A stretch of 9,682 bases of DNA from an uncultured Streptomyces sp. (GTDB lineage: Bacteria > Actinomycetota > Actinomycetes > Streptomycetales > Streptomycetaceae): contig CAMLJW010000182.1 of the NCBI GenBank assembly GCA_946480485.1, forward strand, positions 1 to 9,682, given 5' to 3'. The notes below the pieces were generated by a model. It did no database searches, was not told where the DNA came from, and saw only the letters and a list, made by a program, of their open reading frames with translations. Below, piece by piece: positions 1-6,106 of the stretch; the stretch's first letter is position 1; every line of letters starts with the position of its first letter. Made by a program: the position numbers and the translations under genes.

Positions 1-325
1 CCCACCGGGCGGCCGCCCGCGCCGAGCCTGTACGGCTGCGGCGGCGGGCGATCGCAGAGAAGAACGGCCGCAAGGTCGCCAGGGTGAGGAAGGTTTCCCC
101 TTCGGACCGGTCGAGCTGACCGGCGAGGCGGTCGAGCACTGGAACCAGCTCCGGCATGTGTGCCTCGAACAGCTTCCGAGCACGGTCCGCGCCCTCTAAG
201 GTCCGGCTCTCCTCGGTCATCCACCCCTCCGCGAGCGGCCACCGGGCCTGTGTATGGGTGGCCCATCGCCCGTCGCTTCCGTCGCCGACCTCGGTAGCAC
301 GGAAGGTCTTCTGCTGTTGGTTCAA
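1..325 (-). pseudogene. N-terminal fragment of a peptidase C45-like autoproteolytic acyltransferase/hydrolase, cut by window edge
   Basis: Seen: an open minus-strand frame runs off the left edge with no stop. I place the start at a TTG (323-325) preceded by AAGGAAG eight bases away; an internal ATG at 218-220 with a GGAGGGG site is the alternative. From memory of the family, the segments RWATHTQARWPLAEGW and HMPELVPVLDRLAGQL match the pro-region of actinobacterial C45 proteins, which mature by self-cleavage before a nucleophilic Cys that follows a PFFSG/A motif. Here the match runs to PFFSA (near position 50) and the next residues are Ile-Ala-Arg-Arg rather than Cys, followed by an Arg/Ala-rich run. 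I infer that the gene is broken exactly at its catalytic residue. The family call rests on recall, so confidence is moderate. It is separated from the DsrE stump by about 46 bases with no obvious promoter. Confidence 0.42.
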
Positions 326-371
326 TGGTGCCGCTTCCTTGTGGCCGTCACGTGAGGTGGTGGCAACCTAG

Positions 372-572
372 CTAATTTCTCGGGTAATTCGCCAGATCAG
401 GCGTGGTTGTGAGTACGGGTTGCCGGCCCACGCCGGACGCTGACCGGCGTTGCAGAACGCCATTTTCGGTGTCGGGGCGTTTGGTGAGGGCTCCGGCAAG
501 GCGCGGGCCGTTGTAGGAGCATTCGGTGCCGTACGGCGGGTCGTTGAGGACGACGAGGAGCTTGCGGGTCAC
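372..572 (-). pseudogene. Truncated DsrE-family sulfur-transfer protein
   Basis: Seen: GTG start at 570-572 with GGAGG eight bases upstream. The first 30 or so residues (RKLLVVLNDPPYGTE, then SYN and LAGAL) are typical of the N-terminus of small DsrE/DsrF-like proteins, cytoplasmic sulfur-relay subunits of about 115 residues. After residue 32 (near position 476) the similarity stops, and the frame continues into an unrelated Arg/Thr/Pro-rich tail that ends at a TAG after 66 codons. The domain is therefore about a quarter present and should not fold or carry sulfur. It is the last member of a leftward gene chain starting with the MBL-rhodanese gene, which fits a sulfur role for the original gene. 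I read it as a deletion or recombination remnant rather than a real 66-residue protein. Confidence 0.6.
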
Positions 573-618
573 GGTGCCTGCCTCCTGGGAACGCGGGGCG
601 CGCTGTGGACGCTGTGGG

Positions 619-1242
619 CTACGCGTCGGGGTGCTCTTGCATCTGCAGGAAGTGGCCGTGCCAGGTGTGGTACCAGACCGTGCCGGCCCGGAAGTTGACC
701 GAGAGCATGCCGGTGATGTCGTCGCCGTACAGGGTGTGCAGGGTGAAGTAGCCGGGGAACGGCTCGGGGTCGGCGGCGTGCAATGTGGGGCGGTGTTCGC
801 GCAGCCACCGGTCGGCGGTGGCCAGCGCCTGGCCAGGCGTGATGGTCGCGGCGTCGTTCCGAGTGCGGGCGGGCATCATGCCGTACGCGGTGTTCCACAT
901 CATGGCCGGGCCGAACTCGAGATGGACCGTGCCGCTGCCCGGGTCGATGAGGACCTCGGTGGCGCCCTTGCCGTCGCGGTCGAGGAGTTCGGCGTAGTAG
1001 CCGTTGCTGAACCGCATGACCTCCCCGACGTGCAGGCCCCACCGGTCGCCGAAACGGTCGGCCGCACGCTCGGCGTCGGCCAGGCTGCGCACCGGCCCCT
1101 CGTCGGAGACCGCGCCCGTCATGGCTTGGTGACCGGCGCGGCCGGTATCGATGCCCGAGGCCCACCAGAAGGACGCGATCAGCGCGGCCACGGCGGCGAC
1201 CAGCACGGTCAGCGGCAGCCACCGGCCGCGCATGCGCTTCAC
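619..1242 (-). CDS. Membrane-anchored PepSY-like protein of unknown function
   Basis: Seen: 207 codons from a GTG that overlaps the stop of the upstream SHOCT gene (GTGA), indicating translational coupling. Residues 9-29 form one hydrophobic segment after a basic N-terminus (MKRMRGRW), so this is a signal anchor with the rest probably outside the membrane. The body has two similar halves: residues 55-120 (GYYAELL, EVLIDPGSGTVHLEFGP, MMWNTAYG) and 133-199 (a helix, then GYFTLHTLY, GMLSVNFRAGTVWYHTWHG). The helix-plus-strands arrangement with a D-x-x-S/T-G-T-V turn resembles PepSY-type folds, which are often extracytoplasmic. I recall uncharacterised actinobacterial proteins with the same MMWNT and VWYHTWHG motifs beside SHOCT proteins. 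No catalytic motif is visible. Met and His clusters (MMWN, YHTWHGHF) could bind metal, but that is speculation. Confidence 0.75.
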   Translation of the reverse strand: MKRMRGRWLPLTVLVAAVAALIASFWWASGIDTGRAGHQAMTGAVSDEGPVRSLADAERAADRFGDRWGLHVGEVMRFSNGYYAELLDRDGKGATEVLIDPGSGTVHLEFGPAMMWNTAYGMMPARTRNDAATITPGQALATADRWLREHRPTLHAADPEPFPGYFTLHTLYGDDITGMLSVNFRAGTVWYHTWHGHFLQMQEHPDA

Positions 1243-1514
1243 CGGCGCCCGTTGCGGTGGGCGGCGAGCCGTTCGCGGGCCTGGGTGTAGGCGTCCGCGT
1301 CGATCTCGCCGGAGGCGAAGCGGCGGTCGAGGATGTCCTCCGGCGTCTCCGGCTCAAATTGCCCGCGGCCTATGCCATCGCCGCGGCCGTCGCCGTGGCC
1401 GCGGCCGGAGGGGTGCTGAACGAGGCGGACCACCGCCCACACCACAAGTCCGATCAGTGCGATCCACAGCAACGGCATGAAGGCCATCCAGGCCCAGCCG
1501 CCGTCCCAGTACAT
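1239..1514 (-). CDS. Small SHOCT-domain membrane protein
   Basis: Seen: 91 residues. Residues 10-32 are a single hydrophobic membrane span rich in Trp. Residues 35-52 are a Gly/Arg/Asp/His low-complexity linker built from repeated G-x-G units. Residues 58-87 (EDILDRRFASGEIDADAY and following ARERL) are a clear SHOCT domain, a short C-terminal helical motif thought to mediate oligomerisation. The ATG at 1512-1514 is preceded by GGGAGGTGA 8-11 bases away; a GTG directly before it is also possible. Its stop overlaps the GTG of the PepSY-like gene, so the two are coupled and probably act together in the membrane. A 131-bp gap separates it from the MFS gene upstream, so it may have its own promoter, though I see no convincing -35/-10. 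Confidence 0.85.
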   Translation of the reverse strand: MYWDGGWAWMAFMPLLWIALIGLVVWAVVRLVQHPSGRGHGDGRGDGIGRGQFEPETPEDILDRRFASGEIDADAYTQARERLAAHRNGRR

Positions 1515-1645
1515 CACCGCACTCACCTCCCGGGGAGGCTTCTCACTCCTCTCCATTGTCCGCCCGACCAGTGACAGCGGGCCAGAGTCCTTCGGCCTTG
1601 CCGCTGGGCCGCTCGGCCCCCACTGAAGGCCGCGTTCCGGACGGG

Positions 1646-2926
1646 TCAGGCAGGCGAGACAGCGGGGCGGGGGTGCGTCTCGTACATGCGGATCGCGACC
1701 ACGAGGCCGGATACGGCGGTGAGGGCGGCGACAGCCCAGATGGCTGAGGTCAGGCCATAGACGTCGGCGAGGATCCCGGCGAGCAGGGCGCCGACGGCGA
1801 AGCCGCCGTCGCGCCACAGCCGGTAGACCCCGACGGCGCGGGCCCGCCACGCCGGGTGGGCGACATCGCCGATCACCGCGAGCAGGGTCGGGTAGACCAT
1901 CGCGGTGCCGACGCCCAGCAGCATCTGTGCGGCGGCCCAGACGGGGAAGGTGGTACCGAGGGCGATGAGGGCGATGGCGGCGGCCTGGAGCAGCATGCCG
2001 GCGGTGATGAGGTGTTTTCGGCCGACGCGGTCGGACCACCAGCCGGTGGCCAGCTGCCCGAAGCCCCAGACGGCCGGGTAGAGGGCACCGAGGACGCCGA
2101 TCTCGGCGACGGACAGACCGTGGGCGGCGAAGAGGAGCGGGAAGATGCCCCAGGCGAGGGCGTCGTTGAGGTTGTTGACCATGCCGGCCTGGCTGGCGGC
2201 GGACAGGGCCTTGTCGCGGGCGGAGGTGATCCAGGCGATCCGGCCGGTGGTCAGGTCCTCGTGGTGGTCGGGATGGGCCGGGGCGGGGTGCCGGGCGGCT
2301 TCCAGGCGGGCGTGGTCGCGGGTCTCGCGTACGAAGAGTGCCGACAGGCCGAGGCCGAGGGCGGCGTAGGCGATGCCGAGGAAGAACGGCTCGGGGCGCA
2401 GTCCGGCGTGGGAGGCGATCGACCCGGTGGCCATGGCGGTCGCGGCGAGGGCGACGTAGCCGGCGGCCTCGTTGAAGCCCATGGCCAGGCCGCGCCGCTC
2501 CGGGCCGACCAGGTCGATCTTCATGATGACGGTGGTGGACCAGGTCAGGCCCTGGTTGATGCCCAGGAGCATGTTGGCGGCGACCACCCAGCCCCAGGCG
2601 GGCGCCCAGATCAGCAGCAGCGGCACGGGCAGGGCGAACAGCCAGCCGGCCACCAGAACCGGCTTGCGGCCGTAGCGGTCGGAGAGAGTTCCGGCGAAGA
2701 AGTTGGTGATCGCCTTGGTGGCGCCGAACGCGACGATGTACGTCAGGGCGGCCGTGTAGGCGGAGAGGTGGAAGACGTCGTCGGCGAGCAGGGGCAGGAC
2801 GACCCGTTCCTGGCCGAGCATGCCGCCGACCAGGGCGTTGACGGCGACGAGCAGCGTGAACTGTGCGAGGTTGGCGCGCAGTCCGAGCCGCAGGCCGCCG
2901 GGCGGGGTGGTGGTGCCGACGGTCAC
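1646..2926 (-). CDS. MFS transporter, 12 membrane spans
   Basis: Seen: 426 residues with alternating hydrophobic segments consistent with 12 spans. The MFS motif A occurs twice in the expected loops, GTLSDRYGRKP at residues 79-89 (loop 2-3) and GWWSDRVGRKH at 295-305 (loop 8-9). The central cytoplasmic loop carries a His/Pro-rich stretch (residues 207-223, HPAPAHPDHHED), a possible metal or regulatory site. The GTG start overlaps the stop of the MBL-rhodanese gene (GTGA), with GGAGGG just upstream inside that gene, so the two are co-translated. Known: motif A marks proton-coupled drug or metabolite porters. The substrate cannot be read from sequence. Placement directly after a persulfide-processing enzyme suggests export or import of a sulfur species such as sulfite, thiosulfate or a persulfidated thiol (inference). 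Confidence 0.88.
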   Translation of the reverse strand: MTVGTTTPPGGLRLGLRANLAQFTLLVAVNALVGGMLGQERVVLPLLADDVFHLSAYTAALTYIVAFGATKAITNFFAGTLSDRYGRKPVLVAGWLFALPVPLLLIWAPAWGWVVAANMLLGINQGLTWSTTVIMKIDLVGPERRGLAMGFNEAAGYVALAATAMATGSIASHAGLRPEPFFLGIAYAALGLGLSALFVRETRDHARLEAARHPAPAHPDHHEDLTTGRIAWITSARDKALSAASQAGMVNNLNDALAWGIFPLLFAAHGLSVAEIGVLGALYPAVWGFGQLATGWWSDRVGRKHLITAGMLLQAAAIALIALGTTFPVWAAAQMLLGVGTAMVYPTLLAVIGDVAHPAWRARAVGVYRLWRDGGFAVGALLAGILADVYGLTSAIWAVAALTAVSGLVVAIRMYETHPRPAVSPA

Positions 2927-4281
2927 TCGCCCTCCTCAAGGGGAAGACCTGTGGCCTTGGCCCAGTCGGCGGGGCCGCCGTCGAGGACGGCAAGGTCGTG
3001 GTGCCCGGCGCGTTGCAGGAGGCTGGCGGCGGTCATTGCGCGCTCGCCGTGCCCGCAGTGCACGACGGCGCCGGCGGGTGCCTCGTCGGTTTGGGCGGGC
3101 AGGTCACCGAGCTCGATGGCGGCCGCGCCCGGGATGTGCCCGGCATCGTATTCGGAGTGCTGGCGGACGTCCAGGACCGGGCGATCCGCGATGTCCTCAG
3201 CGGTCAGCAGGGCGATGGTCTCCTGCTCGCCTCCGTCGGCGGTCCAGGCAGGCATCGGCAGCTGCCCGGCGAGCCGGTCGTATCCGATCTTCAATGCCTG
3301 CCAGGTGAGTTCGGCCAGGTCCTGTCCGGGCGCGGTGACGAAGACGAGCGGGGCGTCGTCGGGGAGCAACCAGCCGAGCCAGGTGGCGAACTGGTCGCGC
3401 AGGGACATCGAGAGGGCGCCGGGGACGTGTCCGGCGGCGAAGTCGCCGACCGGCCGGACGTCGACCAACTCGGCACCCAGCCCCCGCAGGTGGCGGACCT
3501 TCGACGGCGTCAGCTCGGGGAGAGCCGGTTCGGCTTCCAGGAGAGCCGGGCCACGCCGGTTCCTCTCGGCGAGGCGGGCGAAGTACGCGGGGTAACTACC
3601 CAGGCCACCCAGCAGGTCTCGTACGAACGCGTCCTCATCCGGTGCGGCCAGCAGCGGGTTGGCCTGCTTCTGAGCACCGATGGTGGTGATGCGTTCGGCA
3701 CCCGGCGGGGCGGAGCAGAAGGAGCCGGCACCGTGGGTGGGCCAGACGGCCAGCTGATCCGGGAGTTCGGCCAAGCGGCGCAGGGAGCGGTACTGGGCAC
3801 GGGCCAGTTCTTCGGCCCGGTCGGCGCCGAGGAGGTCGGTGCGGGCGGCGGAATTCACGATCAGTGAGCCGCCGGTGAACACCCCCAGCTCCCGGGCGCC
3901 GTCGAGGAGGAGAAAGGAAAGGTGTTCGTCCGTGTGCCCCGGGGTGGCCAGCGCCCGCAGGTTCAGCCCACCCAGGTCGACCTCGTCGCCGTCGGCGAGG
4001 CGTGTGTGGTCGAAGGCGCGGTGTCCCGCGGCGGAGGCCAGGATAGTCGCGCTGTCGTCGTGAGCGAGCTGGACGGCGCCGGAGAGAAAGTCCGCGTGCA
4101 GATGGGTGTCCGCCGCGTACGTCACGGTCAGGCCGCGCCGCCCGGCGGCCTCCCGTAGGCCGCGCAGGTCGCGGCTCGCGTCCACAGCCAGGGCACGGCC
4201 GTCACCCAGGTCGACGAGGTAGGCGCTGTTGCCGAGCCCGGCGTCAACCAGGGGGATCAGGTGGTCGTCGGCGAAGCCCAT
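2923..4281 (-). CDS. Metallo-beta-lactamase fold protein with two rhodanese domains (persulfide dioxygenase/sulfurtransferase-like)
   Basis: Seen: 452 residues, ATG with GGAGG five bases upstream. Residues 1-210 are an MBL domain: DTHLHADF at 58-65, TPGHTDEH at 113-120 and PTHGAGSFCS at 181-190. Residues 265-350 are a rhodanese domain lacking the catalytic Cys (VTAPGQ, Ala317). Residues 362-448 are a second rhodanese domain with an active loop HCGHGER, catalytic Cys409. Known: ETHE1/CstB/Blh-type proteins combine an iron-dependent glutathione-persulfide dioxygenase with rhodanese domains. Odd: the usual HxHxDH is HxHxDF here, and the usual FTGD metal ligand is FTGG (Gly138), so one of the three iron ligands of ETHE1 appears to be missing; I recall a subfamily with this pattern. 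It heads the leftward operon and is divergent from the rhodanese-fused repressor, its probable regulator. Whether it oxidises persulfide or only transfers sulfur is open. Confidence 0.88.
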   Translation of the reverse strand: MGFADDHLIPLVDAGLGNSAYLVDLGDGRALAVDASRDLRGLREAAGRRGLTVTYAADTHLHADFLSGAVQLAHDDSATILASAAGHRAFDHTRLADGDEVDLGGLNLRALATPGHTDEHLSFLLLDGARELGVFTGGSLIVNSAARTDLLGADRAEELARAQYRSLRRLAELPDQLAVWPTHGAGSFCSAPPGAERITTIGAQKQANPLLAAPDEDAFVRDLLGGLGSYPAYFARLAERNRRGPALLEAEPALPELTPSKVRHLRGLGAELVDVRPVGDFAAGHVPGALSMSLRDQFATWLGWLLPDDAPLVFVTAPGQDLAELTWQALKIGYDRLAGQLPMPAWTADGGEQETIALLTAEDIADRPVLDVRQHSEYDAGHIPGAAAIELGDLPAQTDEAPAGAVVHCGHGERAMTAASLLQRAGHHDLAVLDGGPADWAKATGLPLEEGE

Positions 4282-4312
4282 CGGGTCCTCCAAGGTTCGG
4301 ATACGGGGCGTG

Positions 4313-4341
4313 TGGTCACGAGACCCACCTTCACCTACACT
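4313..4341 (+). promoter_or_regulatory. Candidate promoter of the ArsR-rhodanese gene
   Basis: A TGGTCA (-35-like, 4313-4318) is separated by exactly 17 bases from TACACT (-10-like, 4336-4341). Initiation would fall near 4348, about 20 bases before the ATG at 4367, leaving room for the GGAGG at 4357-4361. The divergent MBL-rhodanese gene must be promoted from the same 85-bp gap, so both promoters overlap and could be silenced together. Four of six -35 bases fit the consensus; inference only. Confidence 0.4.
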
Positions 4342-4343
4342 AT

Positions 4344-4359
4344 TCCATGGATTTATGGA
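4344..4359. promoter_or_regulatory. Candidate operator of the ArsR-rhodanese repressor
   Basis: The stretch contains the perfect 8-bp palindrome TCCATGGA (4344-4351) and an interlocked inverted repeat TCCAT, six bases, ATGGA (4344-4359). It is the only AT-richer symmetric element in the divergent gap and covers the predicted start site of the rightward promoter, where a repressor would block transcription. Which of the two symmetries matters cannot be decided from one copy. Confidence 0.35.
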
Positions 4360-4366
4360 GGATGTC

Positions 4367-5044
4367 ATGGAGGGAAGCACCACGGTCAGCACGAAGGCGC
4401 AGCTGTACGACGCGTTCGCGGCCAGCGGCAAGGCGCTGGCCAGCGGAAAGCGCCTGGAACTGCTCGACCTGCTGGCCCAGGGCGAGCGCACGGTGGACGC
4501 CCTGACGAAGGCGGCGGGGCTGAACCTGACGACGGCATCGGCGCATCTGCAGACGCTCAAGCAGGCCGGGTTCGTCGCCACGCGGCGTGAGGGCGTGCGC
4601 ATTCACTACCGGCTCGCCGGTGACGACGTGGCCCAACTGTTCGCGCTGCTGCGCAAGGTCGCCGAGCGCCACCAGGCCGCCGTACCCGCGGCCCGGGACG
4701 CGTACCTCCGTGAGGACGGCGCGGCGGAGGTCGGCCGCGAGGAGCTGCTCGCCCGCGTGGCGGCGGGGGATGTGGTGGTGCTGGATGTGCGTCCGGTGGA
4801 GGAGTACCTCGCCGGGCACATTCCCGGGGCGGTCTCCATCCCGGTGGACGAACTGGCCGACCGGATCAGTGAGTTGCCCGAGGAGAGCGAAGTGGTCGTG
4901 TACTGCCGGGGCGAGTACTGCGTGCTCGCCTACGACGCCGTACGGCTGCTGACCGACCGCGGACGGCGCGCGATCCGCCTCAACGACGGGATGTTGGAGT
5001 GGCGCCTAGCCAAACTGCCTGTCCTTGCCGGGGATTTGGCATGA
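4367..5044 (+). CDS. ArsR-family repressor fused to a rhodanese domain, candidate sulfane-sulfur sensor
   Basis: Seen: 225 residues. Residues 10-105 form an ArsR winged helix (recognition helix near LNLTTASAHLQTLKQAGFV, wing near TRREGVRIHYRL). Residues 122-222 form a rhodanese domain (VVVLDVRPVEEYLAGHIPGA, then VVVYCRGEYCVLAYDA). The only cysteines are Cys180 and Cys185 in the rhodanese loop CRGEYC; the winged helix has none and lacks the CVC metal motif. Known: ArsR relatives such as BigR and SqrR respond to persulfides through cysteine pairs. I infer that this one becomes persulfidated on its rhodanese loop. The ATG at 4367 has GGAGG five bases upstream; an ATG at 4355 is in frame but overlaps that site. 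It is divergent from the MBL-rhodanese operon, and its stop overlaps the cysteine desulfurase start (ATGA). Confidence 0.9.
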   Translation: MEGSTTVSTKAQLYDAFAASGKALASGKRLELLDLLAQGERTVDALTKAAGLNLTTASAHLQTLKQAGFVATRREGVRIHYRLAGDDVAQLFALLRKVAERHQAAVPAARDAYLREDGAAEVGREELLARVAAGDVVVLDVRPVEEYLAGHIPGAVSIPVDELADRISELPEESEVVVYCRGEYCVLAYDAVRLLTDRGRRAIRLNDGMLEWRLAKLPVLAGDLA

Positions 5045-5421
5045 CGAGCCGGCATCCGAGGCTGGTCGACGGCCCGATCTACCTGGACTACAGCGCCACC
5101 ACGCCCGTCGATCCGCGGGTGGCCGAGGCGATGCTGCCGCACCTGACGGACTTCTTCGGCAACCCCCCCAGCAGCCACTCCTACGGCGCCGAGCCCCGGC
5201 TGGCGCTGGCTGAGGCCCGTACGCAGGTCGCCGCCCTGATCGGTGCCCGCTCCAAGGTCGTGTTCACCGCATCCGGCTCCGAGGCCGACCTGCTCGCCGT
5301 ACGCGGCGCGGTCCTCGCCGCCGACCACCCGCGCCCACACGTGATCACGCAGGTCACCGAGCACCCGGCCGTGCTGGAGACCTGCCGCGCGCGGTCCGGC
5401 AGCGCGGCCGCCAGGCGCTGA
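5041..5421 (+). pseudogene. Cysteine desulfurase (NifS/IscS type), N-terminal part, broken by rearrangement
   Basis: Seen: starts at an ATG overlapping the repressor's stop. Residues 14-117 are a textbook class-V aminotransferase N-terminus: YLDYSATTPVDPRV at 14-27, FFGNPPSSHS near 38, FTASGSEADLLAV near 75, and TEHPAVLETCRA at 106-117. Known: these PLP enzymes remove sulfur from cysteine as an enzyme persulfide and are about 380 residues long. After Ala117 (near 5391) the frame enters nine unrelated residues and stops. The missing NNETG region, PLP lysine and active-site Cys loop show the product is inactive. Part of the missing sequence occurs on the opposite strand directly downstream (5392-5711). 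Its position in the sulfur operon fits a supplier of persulfide sulfur to the neighbouring rhodaneses before the break. Confidence 0.88.
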
Positions 5422-5711
5422 TGGAGCTCGTCACGCAGGGCCGCGATCCGCACGGGAGCGCCGTCGGCGAGTTCATCGGCGGCGAGCTGGGACACAGTGC
5501 CGAGGGCCACGGCCAGGGCGACGTTCTCGGTGCCGGCACGCAGGCCGCGTTCCTGGCCGCCTCCGTAGACGACCGGCTCCAGCTTCACGCCGTCGCGCAC
5601 GTACAGTGCGGCGGCGCCCCTGGGGGCGTACATCTTGTGCCCGACGACGGTGAGCAGGTCCACGCCCAGTTCCTCGACGCCGAGGCAGATTTTCCCCACC
5701 GCCTGGGCAGC
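5392..5711 (-). pseudogene. Inverted middle/C-terminal piece of a cysteine desulfurase
   Basis: Seen: read on the minus strand from 5711 down, the frame gives AAQAVGKI, VEELGVDLLTVVGHKMYAPRG (PLP-binding Lys in the GHK), LEPVVYGGGQERGLRAGTENV and LRDELHQRLAAALPDRAR. This is the part of a NifS/IscS protein that normally follows the plus-strand N-terminal fragment after a gap of some 80 residues. It ends at the same point (about 5391) where the plus-strand fragment ends, at the 10-bp palindrome CCGCGCGCGG (5388-5397). The catalytic Cys loop beyond LPDRAR is absent. The simplest reading is inversion of an internal segment with loss of flanking gene parts; an assembly artefact is possible. A GTG with no clear ribosome site exists at 5697-5699, so expression is unlikely. 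Confidence 0.82.
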
Positions 5712-5978
5712 GGCTGCGCAGCGGGCGGATCAAGGACAGCGGATGGATATCGCCGGACGACCTCTTCGAGTATCTGACCGCGCACATGGTGCGCAAAGTT
5801 CTGCCGAAGGAGCAACGGCCGACCAAGTCCACCATCCGCGCCACCCACACGCTGTACTTCGCCAGATCCGTTGCGCGCCCGGTCAGTCTCCCCGCTCCGC
5901 CCGATGGACCGGCTCCGCCGTCAGCCGCGCAGCTGAAGGCTCGGGAGCGGGCCGCAGCGGACGCCGAGAACGCCAATG
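5712..5978 (+). pseudogene. Orphan plus-strand gene fragment, possibly caspase-like domain end
   Basis: Seen: an open plus-strand frame with neither its own start nor end. It includes IKDSGWISPDDLFEYLTAHM, QRPTKSTIRATHTLYFARS and a Pro/Ala linker followed by charged AQLKARERAAADAE. The order acidic helix, PT-x-S-T, then T-L-Y-F-A-R-S resembles the end of actinobacterial caspase-family (peptidase C14, EACC1-associated) domains, but the Cys/His catalytic part is not present and the resemblance is from memory. It begins exactly where the inverted cysteine desulfurase piece ends and stops where the minus-strand MFS fragment begins, so it was brought in by rearrangement. Any translation would come from downstream ATGs without a convincing ribosome site. 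Confidence 0.35.
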
Positions 5979-6099
5979 ACGTAGTAGCCGATGCCCCAGC
6001 TGGTGATCTGGGTGGCGCACAGGGCACCTGGCAGAGCGGCGCGGGCCGTGACGGGTCTCCCGTCCCGGTCACGGCCTCGCTGGTGTGGAGGTTGGTCAT
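5978..6099 (-). pseudogene. N-terminal stub of an MFS transporter with a frameshift
   Basis: Seen: an ATG (6097-6099) lies seven bases after the stop of cadI and begins MTNLHTSEAVTGTGDPSR. Shifting frame by one base near 6043-6047 gives ARAALPGALCATQITSWGIG then YYV, which is the first transmembrane segment of many actinobacterial MFS carriers (A-T-Q-I-x-S-W-G-x-x-Y-Y). The protein stops being recognisable just after YYV (about 5980), where the plus-strand orphan fragment starts. One missing base in a G/C run would explain the shift. Known arsenic loci often place an MFS efflux pump downstream of cadI/arsI, so this is probably the remnant of the arsenical or metal exporter of this operon (inference). 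Confidence 0.5.
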
Positions 6100-6106
6100 C
6101 GGCGGA

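Noticed and set aside
3..119. Plus-strand frame open from the left edge (38 codons, Arg-rich) that could be the tail of another gene
   Set aside because: Codon third positions are GC-rich but no family is recognisable and it is antisense to a better-supported frame; cannot be called without sequence to the left.
526..1290. Plus-strand frame of 254 codons
   Set aside because: Antisense to the PepSY-like gene, composition typical of a shadow frame, no domain.
1522..1534. CCTCCCGGGGAGG symmetry over the SHOCT ribosome site
   Set aside because: The symmetry is explained by a GGGAGG ribosome site next to a chance complement; the loop is too short for a hairpin.
1577..1597. Minus-strand GGACTCTGGCCC resembling a DosR/DevR-type dormancy box before the SHOCT gene
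   Set aside because: Half-sites are imperfect and the spacing is one base short of the known motif; chance is likely in GC-rich DNA.
1239..2993. Minus-strand frame of 584 codons covering the MFS gene in another frame
   Set aside because: The Arg/Pro-rich first part is a shadow of the MFS gene; only the last 91 codons (the SHOCT gene) are real.
1856..3595. Long plus-strand open frame of 579 codons rich in Gly/Glu/Val
   Set aside because: It lies antisense to the well-supported MFS and MBL-rhodanese genes and has no recognisable domain; such frames are common opposite GC-rich coding DNA.
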